Assembly: GCA_902771695.1 (NCBI GenBank)
Contig: CACXXP010000007.1
Span: 1-35,722, forward strand
Source: an uncultured Pseudomonadota bacterium
GTDB lineage: Bacteria > Pseudomonadota > Alphaproteobacteria > Rs-D84
Direction of reading: 5' to 3'
DNA: 35,722 bases
The notes below the pieces were generated by a model that did not search any database, had not been told where the DNA came from, and saw only the letters and a list, made by a program, of their open reading frames with translations. Below, in pieces: positions 23,913 to 31,301 of this stretch; positions within the stretch are counted from its first letter, which is position 1, and each line of letters begins with the position of its first letter. The position numbers and the translations under genes are program-made.

Positions 23913-25955
23913 ATGAAATTGAAAAAAGTTTTTCGTGTCTTTCTGCACATCATTTTCTGGGGCGTGGTTGCCGCAATTGCCGCGGTGGCGACGCTGTTTT
24001 TGGTGTATGGTGGAAATTTGCCGGATTATCGTCATTTGGCGACATACGCGCCACCGGTTGCAACGCGTTTGTATGCGTCTGATGGTTCGTTGCTGATTGA
24101 ATATGCCGAAGAACGCCGCGTGTTTATTGACTTTGACGATATGCCACCGCAATTGGTTAATGCGTTCGTTGCCGCCGAAGATCAGAATTTTTGGACTCAT
24201 CCCGGCATTGATGTCCAAGGTATCGTTCGCGCATCCATAAATAATATGATGCACAGTTTTGGTTTTAATACGACATTTACCGGTGCGTCAACAATTACTC
24301 AACAGGTTGCCAAGAATTTCTTTCTGTCGTCCGACCGAACAATGTCGCGTAAAATTAAAGAAGCAATTTTGGCATTACGTTTGGAACGCGCGTTTTCCAA
24401 GAAACATATTATGACGTTATATTTAAACCAGATATTCTTGGGTGCGCGTGCGTATGGTGTTGGTTCGGCGGCATTGATGTATTTTAATAAACCGGTATCA
24501 CAATTATCTTTGTCGGAATGTGCGTTTTTGGCATCACTGCCCAAGGCACCAAATGATAGAGCGCGTGCCGAAGAACGTCGTAATTATGTTCTGCGCCGCA
24601 TGTATGAAGAAAAGTATATTACAAAAGAGCAGGCCGATGCCGCATCTGCGGAACCATTGAATATCAACAGCGGTTTCACCGCCCAAATGGAAGATGATTT
24701 TCAATACTTTGCCGAAGATGTTCGCCGTCAATTATTAAATAAATTGGGGCGCGAAACATTGTATAACCAAGGGTTATATATCAAAACAACAATTATTCCA
24801 GAATACCAACGTGCCGCGTCCGCCGCATTGAACAAGGCATTGGATGCATATAATGCCGGGCGTCCCGATAAATTACAGGGTGCAATTATTGTGATGAATC
24901 CGCACACGGGGCGCGTGTTGGCCATGGCGGGTGGTCGTTCTTTTGCAGAAAGTTCTTTCAATCGTGCAACCCAGGCCATGCGCCAGATTGGCAGTACGAT
25001 TAAACCGTTCGTGTATCTGGCCGCATTGGAACGTGGCATATCGCCCGAGGCAATAATTTCTGATACACCAATTGTTGGTTGGCGCGAAAATAACATGCAA
25101 TGGAAACCCGAAAATTATGACAAAAAATTCTTGGGCGATGTGCCATTGCGTCTTGCATTGGAAACATCACGTAATGTCCCCAGTGTTCGCATGGTTGAAC
25201 AAATTGGTGTTGATGCCGCGATTGATGTCGCGAAACGTTTTGGTGTGTATCCGGCGGATATGAACAATACAAATCTATCTATGGCGTTGGGGTCAGGTGA
25301 AACGACATTGGAAAATCTGGTGTTGGGATATTCGGCATTTGTAAATGGTGGTCGCCGAATAACACCAAAATTAGTGGACTATATAGAAGATCGTTATGGC
25401 AACGTCATTGGCGGTGAAAAGACCAAGATTATTGAATGGAATCCGGAATTGAATCCACCCGAAGAAGTGGCGGAATCGGAACCGTTGTCTGACCCACAAA
25501 GTTTGTACCAATTGGTGTCTATATTACAGGGCGTAGTTGAACGTGGAACCGGTCGCCAGGCCAGAATCCCAGGACATACCATCGCGGGTAAAACCGGAAC
25601 GACAAACGATGTCAAAGATGTTTGGTTTGTTGGATTTTCTAAAAATTTGATTGCCGGGGTTTATTTGGGGTATGACACGCCGAAACCATTGGGTAAAGGC
25701 GCAGGCAGCCACATGGCCGCCAATGCATTTGCGGACTTTATGAATGTGGCTTTGGCAAATGAAAAGAATCAACCTTTTGCGGTTCCAGATGGATTGAAAT
25801 TCGTTCGTGTAAACCGCAGTAATGGCGTTGCCGCAACCGAAGATCCAAATGGCATGATTATTCAAGAGGCGTTCAAATTGAACCAATCACCAAATCCAAT
25901 GCGTCCAGCGGCGGGTCAATCGCAATCAACAGCGGTTGTTGGTGGTGTTTTCTAG
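23913..25955 (+). CDS. mrcA: Bifunctional penicillin-binding protein 1A
   Basis: 680 residues, short for PBP1A. An N-terminal membrane anchor (FLHIIFWGVVAAIAAVATLFLVY) precedes a GT51 glycosyltransferase domain with EDQNFWTHPG (catalytic Glu89), GASTITQQVAKNFF, KIKEAILALRLE and LYLNQIFLGARAYGV. The transpeptidase domain has the SxxK motif STIK (Ser361), SRN in LETSRNVPSVR, and KTGT (Lys560). Both activities look intact; the enzyme polymerises lipid II and cross-links glycan strands in the periplasm. It starts a cell-wall block with mraY, ftsW and murG. No ribosome site is seen; the -10 just upstream suggests a leaderless transcript. Confidence 0.95.
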   Translation: MKLKKVFRVFLHIIFWGVVAAIAAVATLFLVYGGNLPDYRHLATYAPPVATRLYASDGSLLIEYAEERRVFIDFDDMPPQLVNAFVAAEDQNFWTHPGIDVQGIVRASINNMMHSFGFNTTFTGASTITQQVAKNFFLSSDRTMSRKIKEAILALRLERAFSKKHIMTLYLNQIFLGARAYGVGSAALMYFNKPVSQLSLSECAFLASLPKAPNDRARAEERRNYVLRRMYEEKYITKEQADAASAEPLNINSGFTAQMEDDFQYFAEDVRRQLLNKLGRETLYNQGLYIKTTIIPEYQRAASAALNKALDAYNAGRPDKLQGAIIVMNPHTGRVLAMAGGRSFAESSFNRATQAMRQIGSTIKPFVYLAALERGISPEAIISDTPIVGWRENNMQWKPENYDKKFLGDVPLRLALETSRNVPSVRMVEQIGVDAAIDVAKRFGVYPADMNNTNLSMALGSGETTLENLVLGYSAFVNGGRRITPKLVDYIEDRYGNVIGGEKTKIIEWNPELNPPEEVAESEPLSDPQSLYQLVSILQGVVERGTGRQARIPGHTIAGKTGTTNDVKDVWFVGFSKNLIAGVYLGYDTPKPLGKGAGSHMAANAFADFMNVALANEKNQPFAVPDGLKFVRVNRSNGVAATEDPNGMIIQEAFKLNQSPNPMRPAAGQSQSTAVVGGVF

Positions 25956-26042
25956 GTGACTTGTTTGACCAAATAAATTTTTGCAAATAACATTTTGTAA
26001 TTTCAACTATTGTGATAAAATAACTGTATAAAAGGAGAAATT

Positions 26043-27131
26043 ATGCTTACAGATTATTTGTTATCACGTGGATATGGATTATTTTTCGGCGGATGGACTC
26101 AGTTTGGTGCGGCGTTTGCAACAGCATTCTTGATAATGTTGATTTTTGGGCGTCCGTTTATTCGCGCAATGCATAATTGGCAGAAAAAAGGTCAGCCAAT
26201 CAGTGAAAATGTTCCGGAATCTCATCGTCAAAAGGCGGGAACACCAACGATGGGTGGAATACTGGTTTTAATCGCAATATTTGTTGGTGCGATTGCGTTT
26301 ATGCCAATGGACAGTATGGCTGGCTGGATTGCGTTGTTATCGCTTGCAATGTTCGGTTCGGTTGGATTTATAGATGATTATAAAAAGGTCACCAGTCAAT
26401 CAAAAAAGGCATCAAATGGTTTGTCACCAATGTTGCGATTGGTCGTAGAAGGTATATTTGTTGTTATATTGGCATACTTGATAAATCAAACTATGCCATC
26501 GTACATTAGTGAATATTCATTGGCGTTACCGTTCGGAATAATATTCCCGTTGGGATTGTCTTATTACGTATTCGCATATTTCGTAATCTGTGGCGGTGCA
26601 AATGCAACCAATATAACAGATGGTTTGGATGGAATGCTGGCAAAATTATACATGCCGGTTTTAATCGTTTTAGTCGTTGCATTGTATGGCGCAACACGTA
26701 TTGGATTCATGGATACTGTTTTGTTTATGCCTGCAACCAGTGGTTTATATCCAGTGTTGGGCGCGGCATTTGGCGCAGTGCTGGGGTTCTTGTGGTTTAA
26801 TGCAAAGCCCGCATCTATATTCATGGGTGATGTTGGTTCATTGGCATTGGGTGGATTTATGGGCACGGTTGCAATGCTGCTTAAATCCGAAGTGATTATG
26901 GGTATTGCGGCGGCGATGATGGTTTTGATATTGTTGTCGTCATTTGTTCAAACGATGTTCTTTAAAATAACGCGTATTTTGACCGGTACAGGTCGTCGTG
27001 TATTCTTGCGCGCACCGTTGCATCACCACTTTGAAGAAATGGGTTGGCCAGAAACCAAGATAGTGGATAGATTTTTCGTAATGTCGGTTCTGTTTTCTGG
27101 ATTGGCGTTGATGTTATTGAAATTTGCATAA
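26043..27131 (+). CDS. mraY: Phospho-N-acetylmuramoyl-pentapeptide transferase
   Basis: 362 residues, typical of MraY, which makes lipid I from UDP-MurNAc-pentapeptide and undecaprenyl phosphate at the inner membrane. About ten hydrophobic helices are visible. The diagnostic motifs are KAGTPTMGG, GFIDDYKKV, NATNITDGLDGMLAK, FMGDVGSLALGG and the HHHFE motif (RAPLHHHFEEMGW). A strong AAAGGAG site precedes the ATG. It lies 87 bp after mrcA and 11 bp before ftsW; the murD gene usual between mraY and ftsW is absent. Confidence 0.97.
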   Translation: MLTDYLLSRGYGLFFGGWTQFGAAFATAFLIMLIFGRPFIRAMHNWQKKGQPISENVPESHRQKAGTPTMGGILVLIAIFVGAIAFMPMDSMAGWIALLSLAMFGSVGFIDDYKKVTSQSKKASNGLSPMLRLVVEGIFVVILAYLINQTMPSYISEYSLALPFGIIFPLGLSYYVFAYFVICGGANATNITDGLDGMLAKLYMPVLIVLVVALYGATRIGFMDTVLFMPATSGLYPVLGAAFGAVLGFLWFNAKPASIFMGDVGSLALGGFMGTVAMLLKSEVIMGIAAAMMVLILLSSFVQTMFFKITRILTGTGRRVFLRAPLHHHFEEMGWPETKIVDRFFVMSVLFSGLALMLLKFA

Positions 27132-27142
27132 AGGGTTGATAT

Positions 27143-28282
27143 ATGTTTAAGCGGACAGAAGAAAGTGCATTAACCAGTTGGTTTTTTGAGGTAGACCGAA
27201 AATTACTTGCGATGGTTCTGCTGATGATTGGTATAGGCATGTTCTTTGCGGTGTCCGCAGGCAGTGTCGCCGCCGAACGTATAAATCAACCGTGGTATTT
27301 CTTTATCCTAAAAGGTATGCCGTTTTATGTGACAGGATTGTCGGTGTTGTTTGTCACAAGCATGTTGAATAAAAAGTGGGTATTAAGAATATCCATGTTG
27401 GATGTTGCGGTTGGATTATTGTTGTTGGGTGTCACATTTATCGCGCCACATACGATCAAAGGGTCTGCGCGTTGGGTGTCAATTGCCGGATTGCATATCC
27501 AACCAGCAGATATTATGAAACCAGGTTTTATCGTTTTGACCGCGTGGTTTTTGGCCAAAATGCGTGAAAGATTTGGTGAAAATTTATTCTTTACCAAAGA
27601 CGCATGGAAATTAAGTTGGATAAGTTGGTGGGCATATCTTGCGGTGTTTGTGCCGATGCTGTTAATCATATTTTCACACCCAGATGTCGGAACCAGTTTA
27701 TTATACCTTGGGGTGTTGGTTGTTATGTTGGTTATTGCTGGGTTGCCATGGGGGGTGTTTGGTGGTATGGTGGCATTGGGTTGTGGGGTGTTGGCATTGG
27801 CGTATAAAATCATGCCCCACGTACATAATCGTATAGAAGCAATGTTAACCGGAAACGGTGATAATTACCAGGTCACACAATCTGTTCAGGCAATTCAACA
27901 TGGTGGGTTCTTTGGTAAATGGAGCGATGCATTCATAAAACAATCATTGCCTGATGCGCATACTGATTTTATCTATGCAGTAATTGTGGAAGATATGGGG
28001 GCGATATTGGCATGTTTGCTGTTGTGTCTGTTGGTATATTTGTTACGATTACTGATAGTTGATGCGTTAAATGCGCGTGATAGATTTGTGTTCTATGCGG
28101 TGGGTGGAACGGCGGCGTTGTATGGTATTCAGACATGTATAAACATGGTGTCAACATTGCGTATATTTCCACCAAAGGGCATGACGTTGCCGTTTATATC
28201 ATATGGCGGCAGTTCTTTGGTTGGATTTTGTTTGCTGTTTGGAATGATATTGGCGATTGTTCGTGAAGATAAATGGAAATAA
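27143..28282 (+). CDS. ftsW: FtsW, SEDS-family peptidoglycan glycosyltransferase
   Basis: 379 residues with about ten membrane helices. SEDS-family motifs include GSARWVSIAGLHIQPADIMK, SHPDVGTSLLYLGV, TDFIYAVIVEDMG and, near the C-terminus, PFISYGGSSLVG. FtsW polymerises septal peptidoglycan at the division site with its cognate class B PBP. I choose FtsW over RodA because of the neighbours mraY and murG. The start has an AAGGG site. The stop is 12 nt before the preferred murG start. Confidence 0.95.
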   Translation: MFKRTEESALTSWFFEVDRKLLAMVLLMIGIGMFFAVSAGSVAAERINQPWYFFILKGMPFYVTGLSVLFVTSMLNKKWVLRISMLDVAVGLLLLGVTFIAPHTIKGSARWVSIAGLHIQPADIMKPGFIVLTAWFLAKMRERFGENLFFTKDAWKLSWISWWAYLAVFVPMLLIIFSHPDVGTSLLYLGVLVVMLVIAGLPWGVFGGMVALGCGVLALAYKIMPHVHNRIEAMLTGNGDNYQVTQSVQAIQHGGFFGKWSDAFIKQSLPDAHTDFIYAVIVEDMGAILACLLLCLLVYLLRLLIVDALNARDRFVFYAVGGTAALYGIQTCINMVSTLRIFPPKGMTLPFISYGGSSLVGFCLLFGMILAIVREDKWK

Positions 28283-28294
28283 ATGGGGGCAAAT

Positions 28295-29344
28295 ATGAAA
28301 GTATGGATTGCAACAGGGGGAACAGGTGGACATGTTTTTCCGGCATTGGCGGTTGCCACTGAAATCTCCACACGTGGACATCAGGTGACAGTTTCTTGCG
28401 ATGGCCGCGTAAGTAAAATGGTCAAGGACGGCGTACCACATGGTGCCAAAACGGTTCATATTTGGGCATCGGGGGTCGGTGCAAAAAGTCACATAAAACA
28501 AATCTGGGCGTTATTCAAAATTGGTGTGTCGGCAATGGCATTGGTATTAAGATTTATGTTTTCACGTCCCGACCGTGTGGTTGCATTTGGTGGATATGCA
28601 TCTGTGCCGGCGGTGTTTGCAGCGCACGTGTGGGGTATACCAACGTTTTTGCATGAACAAAATGGCGCAATTGGGCGTGCCAATAGCTTTGCAATGCGAT
28701 GGGTAAAAACATTGATGACCAGTTTCCAAAATGTTTCCGGAATTCCAAAAAATACAAATGCGCGTGTGGTTTATACTGGATTACCGGTGCGCCGCGATTT
28801 TATGGAACGTGCAGGTGCAAAATTACCAGGCGAATCACGTTTGTTGGTTACGGGTGGATCATTGGGTGCGCAGATTCTGGACGAAGTCGTTCCAGTCGCA
28901 ATCGCCCAAATGAAAAATAAAAAGATTTTTGTCACACATCAAACCAGACCGGAAAATGTTGCGCGTTTGCAACAGTTTTACGCGGAAAATAAAATACATG
29001 CCAATGTGTTATCGTTCATACGCGATATGGCTGATGCGATTGCGGGTGCTGATTTGATTATTGGACGTGGTGGCGCGGGAACGGTCATAGAAATAACAAC
29101 CATTGGTCGCCCGGCAATATTGGTGCCATTGGGCATAAATCCAGACCAAGCGGCGAATGCGGCAAATTATGAAAAATTGGGCGGTGGGTTTGCAATTGCC
29201 CAAGATAAATTTACACCAAAATGGTTGAACGCAACATTAACAGAATTGTTTGATAATCCATTACGTTTGGAAAAGATGGCGAAAAAATCGTTGGTTCCAA
29301 ACCGTGCAGTTGAATTAATTGCCGATACTGTGCTGGCTAAATAA
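28295..29344 (+). CDS. murG: UDP-GlcNAc:lipid I N-acetylglucosaminyltransferase
   Basis: 349 residues. The start at 28295 is chosen over the ATG at 28283 because GGGGG lies 6 nt upstream and MKVWIATGGTGGHVFPALAV is the family N-terminus. Further motifs are HEQNGAIGRANS, TGGSLGAQIL, IIGRGGAGTVIE and the UDP-binding PLGINPDQAANA. MurG converts lipid I to lipid II on the cytoplasmic face of the inner membrane. It ends the mrcA-mraY-ftsW-murG block; murC, murB and ftsQAZ do not follow, and no clear terminator is seen before the next gene. Confidence 0.97.
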   Translation: MKVWIATGGTGGHVFPALAVATEISTRGHQVTVSCDGRVSKMVKDGVPHGAKTVHIWASGVGAKSHIKQIWALFKIGVSAMALVLRFMFSRPDRVVAFGGYASVPAVFAAHVWGIPTFLHEQNGAIGRANSFAMRWVKTLMTSFQNVSGIPKNTNARVVYTGLPVRRDFMERAGAKLPGESRLLVTGGSLGAQILDEVVPVAIAQMKNKKIFVTHQTRPENVARLQQFYAENKIHANVLSFIRDMADAIAGADLIIGRGGAGTVIEITTIGRPAILVPLGINPDQAANAANYEKLGGGFAIAQDKFTPKWLNATLTELFDNPLRLEKMAKKSLVPNRAVELIADTVLAK

Positions 29345-29446
29345 TTCATTAAACGATTCGTTTTTAATGTTATATTGGTTTTGATCCTGTAAAATTGGCC
29401 GTATATTCGCCTTGTGCGCGAATCATTTGACTAAAATCCCGTAATT

Positions 29447-29465
29447 GTTTAACCTGGGGTTAAAC
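29447..29465. promoter_or_regulatory. Inverted repeat upstream of the first HTH gene (putative operator)
   Basis: Perfect 8-bp arms GTTTAACC and GGTTAAAC separated by TGG, directly before the GGGGG ribosome site. TTGACT lies at 29427-29432, so the repeat falls near the expected -10/start region. A related GGTTAAAACC sits just before the second HTH gene (30356-30365). Confidence 0.45.
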
Positions 29466-29479
29466 CAAGGGGGTAATAC

Positions 29480-29737
29480 ATGACGCACAAAGAGTTGTGG
29501 GACGGCATAGCAAATTTGGCCAAGGAAATGAATCTGACATGTTCGGGGCTTGCACGGGCGAGCGGATTGGATTCAACAACATTTAACAAAAGTAAACGTA
29601 TCAATAATAACGGCACATTACGTTGGCCTTCAACATACAGTATTGCACGGATTTTGGATGCTGCGGGAATCAGTCTGGAACAGTTTGCGCGTTTCTTGCC
29701 ACATGATACACCAAATAAATGGATAAAACATAAATAA
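29480..29737 (+). CDS. Stand-alone HTH regulator resembling the DNA-binding domain of S24-type repressors
   Basis: 85 residues with an AGGGGG ribosome site. The whole protein is one helical domain: LWDGIANLAKEMNLTCSGLA, ARASGLDSTTFNKSKR (the recognition-helix region), RWPSTYSIARILDAAGISLEQF. This pattern (LSxSGLAR, GLDxTTFNKSKR, RWPST) matches what I know as the N-terminal domain of phage CI-like repressors with a C-terminal S24 peptidase in Alphaproteobacteria. Here the protein stops right after the HTH, so self-cleavage control is absent. A close paralogue lies at 30366. It probably binds DNA, perhaps its own upstream inverted repeat. Confidence 0.8.
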   Translation: MTHKELWDGIANLAKEMNLTCSGLARASGLDSTTFNKSKRINNNGTLRWPSTYSIARILDAAGISLEQFARFLPHDTPNKWIKHK

Positions 29738-29807
29738 AACACTTTATTTTTATAAATTAATTGTGCTAAAGTCACTGCATAGAAACAAATAACCAAGGAG
29801 AAAACCA

Positions 29808-30179
29808 ATGAAAAAAATGTTTGTTTGTGGAACTGCTTTGGCTTTATTGGCGGGTTGTTCCGAAAAACCAAAAACCGAAGAAGTAAAAGTATTTGATGTG
29901 GCATGTGAAAAAGTCGTTGCCTTTGAACAAGGTGATATGATTGTAAAGTGCCCAATTACCGATGCGTTGGCCACCATCCAGGCCCAAGCCCCAACTGCAA
30001 AATTTGTTCAAGGTGGTGATTTGAATCTTGCGGATTTAGCCGCCGATGCAGAACATATCTATGTTAACGTTATTCCGGCCGGTGCATACGAATGGGCAAC
30101 CAAATTGGAATATCGTATCTTGGTCAAAGAACCGAATTTTGAAGGCGAAGCATGGGCTGTATCCGTGGTCACAGAATAA
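29808..30179 (+). CDS. Small predicted lipoprotein
   Basis: 123 residues beginning MKKMFVCGTALALLAGC, a typical lipoprotein signal with the lipidated cysteine at position 17. The mature part has two more cysteines (VACEKV and VKCPITD), possibly a disulfide, and a mixed alpha/beta pattern with VKEPNFEGEAWAVSVV at the end. An AAGGAG site precedes the ATG and a terminator follows, so it is its own unit between the two HTH genes. It is probably anchored in the outer or inner membrane on the periplasmic side. No known family recognised. Confidence 0.8.
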   Translation: MKKMFVCGTALALLAGCSEKPKTEEVKVFDVACEKVVAFEQGDMIVKCPITDALATIQAQAPTAKFVQGGDLNLADLAADAEHIYVNVIPAGAYEWATKLEYRILVKEPNFEGEAWAVSVVTE

Positions 30180-30198
30180 TTCGTATAAAACCGATATA

Positions 30199-30229
30199 AA
30201 AAATCCGCAAAATTATGCGGATTTTTTTT
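30199..30229 (+). terminator. Intrinsic terminator after the lipoprotein gene
   Basis: 9-bp stem AAATCCGCA / TGCGGATTT, loop AAATTA, T8 tail. Confidence 0.9.
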
Positions 30230-30280
30230 GTGGTAACTTTATCAAAATAGTCATTGTGTCATAGGAAAACAAACACTCTA

Positions 30281-30316
30281 AAAACTCTTGTCCTAGGAAC
30301 TGTTTTCAATCATAAT
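30281..30316 (+). promoter_or_regulatory. Promoter with dyad operator candidate for the second HTH gene
   Basis: TTGTCC (30288-30293), 17 bp, then CATAAT (30311-30316). The palindrome TCCTAGGA (30291-30298) overlaps the -35 element and spacer, flanked by AAAAC on the left and GTTTT on the right, an imperfect larger dyad. This layout suits repression by an HTH dimer. Confidence 0.4.
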
Positions 30317-30365
30317 AAGAATAGTTTTTATGTTTCTAGTTATTAAAAAAAGGAGGGTTAAAACC

Positions 30366-30617
30366 ATGACACATGAAGATTTATGGCGGGCGATAGTAAG
30401 GTTGGCGGCATCCCGTAATATGTCATGTTCTGGACTTGCCAAGTTTTCTGGATTGGACGCAACAACGTTTAATAAGAGTAAGCGTTTCAGTAAATATGGG
30501 CAACCGCGTTGGCCGTCAACATACAGTATCGCCAAAGTATTAAATGCAACCGGAATTACGATGTCTGAATTTGTGCGGTTTATGCCGTCACATGAACCAC
30601 CGCATCCAGAAAAATAA
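30366..30617 (+). CDS. Stand-alone HTH regulator, paralogue of the 29480 gene
   Basis: 83 residues from the ATG at 30366, which follows a strong AGGAGGG; 12 upstream codons are excluded because that site decides the start. It aligns end to end with the 29480 protein: LWRAIVRLAASRNMSCSGLA, GLDATTFNKSKR, RWPSTYSIAKVLNATGITMSEF. The same absence of an S24 peptidase domain applies. It ends at a bidirectional terminator shared with a convergent gene. Two copies within 1 kb suggest duplication, or a paired regulator system with partly diverged operators. Confidence 0.8.
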   Translation: MTHEDLWRAIVRLAASRNMSCSGLAKFSGLDATTFNKSKRFSKYGQPRWPSTYSIAKVLNATGITMSEFVRFMPSHEPPHPEK

Positions 30618-30626
30618 CGATAGAAA

Positions 30627-30648
30627 AAGACCCGCAATTGCGGGTCTT
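30627..30648. terminator. Bidirectional intrinsic terminator
   Basis: A perfect 22-bp palindrome containing GACCCGC / GCGGGTC lies between the convergent stops at 30617 and 30652. It has a T-rich tail on both strands, better on the minus strand. Confidence 0.85.
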
Positions 30649-30651
30649 GTT

Positions 30652-31131
30652 TTATCTGTGCAAAACTTGCTTTAAATAAGGAAACACCTTCATGCGTGAT
30701 GCATCCCACGCCACTTCGCTGTCAAGATTTGGTTTTGCGTCTTTTGACCACAAATCCCATGCGGCATCTCGTATATGTGGGTTTTTGATGTGGCCGATAC
30801 CCCTGCGATAACCCTGGGGTGGCAGGTTATACATCACTTCCAGATAATTACGTCCGTCATCACTAAAATATGTGCCATCATTTGGCATACGGCCAAATGT
30901 GACCAACCCGGAACCATTTTGAACACGAATCCAATATGTTTGTTTGCCTTCAATTCGTTCGTCCCAAATATCGTACAAATGGTTGTTATCATCCGTGGTC
31001 CACACCGAAACAACATTTCCGTCATGGTCCATTTCTAAATCTTTTTTTTCGTATATTTCAACCAATAATTGCAACATCAGCATTGATAATTCTTGCTGTT
31101 CTTTTTGTAAAAGATTTTGTTTTTTTGCCAT
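30652..31131 (-). CDS. Unknown cytoplasmic protein, paralogue of the 32293 gene
   Basis: 159 residues, with AAAGGGG before the ATG. An N-terminal helix (EQQELSMLMLQLLVEIYEKK) is followed by a beta-rich part with VVSVWTTDDNNHLYDIWDER, QTYWIRVQNGSGLVTFGRM, NDGTYFSDDGRNYLEVMY, and a C-terminal helix (WDASRMKVFPYLKQVL). The same blocks appear in the same order in the 32293 protein. No signal peptide or membrane helix. I recognise no family; the conserved YWIRVQNG, LYDIW and NDGT(Y/F)F blocks define a candidate new one. Confidence 0.75.
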   Translation of the reverse strand: MAKKQNLLQKEQQELSMLMLQLLVEIYEKKDLEMDHDGNVVSVWTTDDNNHLYDIWDERIEGKQTYWIRVQNGSGLVTFGRMPNDGTYFSDDGRNYLEVMYNLPPQGYRRGIGHIKNPHIRDAAWDLWSKDAKPNLDSEVAWDASRMKVFPYLKQVLHR

Positions 31132-31155
31132 GTTTAACCCCTTTGTTGAAACATA

Positions 31156-31183
31156 ATCATATACATAAAAATAAATTTGTCAA
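31156..31183 (-). promoter_or_regulatory. Promoter of the 30652-31131 gene
   Basis: On the minus strand TTGACA (31183-31178), 16 bp, then TATGAT (31161-31156). The TTGACAAA and 16-bp spacing recur at the paralogous gene. Confidence 0.75.
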
Positions 31184-31194
31184 CAAAATAATTT

Positions 31195-31223
31195 TTGCGT
31201 AAAAATTTTATAAACGATACTAT
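31195..31223 (+). promoter_or_regulatory. Candidate promoter of a very short transcription unit
   Basis: TTGCGT (31195-31200), 17 bp, then TACTAT (31218-31223). It points at a Shine-Dalgarno-preceded short frame at 31247 and the hairpin at 31267, so any transcript would be only about 60 nt. Confidence 0.35.
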
Positions 31224-31261
31224 CGTGGCACGGAAAGGGGTGCAAAATGAAAAGTAACCAT

Positions 31262-31290
31262 AAAAAACCCGCGTATGCGGGTGTTTTTTA
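31262..31290. terminator. Bidirectional intrinsic terminator
   Basis: Stem ACCCGC / GCGGGT with loop GTAT. On the minus strand it is followed by T6 and ends the zinc-ribbon/PPOX gene; on the plus strand by GTTTTTT. Confidence 0.8.
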
Positions 31291-31301
31291 TTTATACATA
31301 A

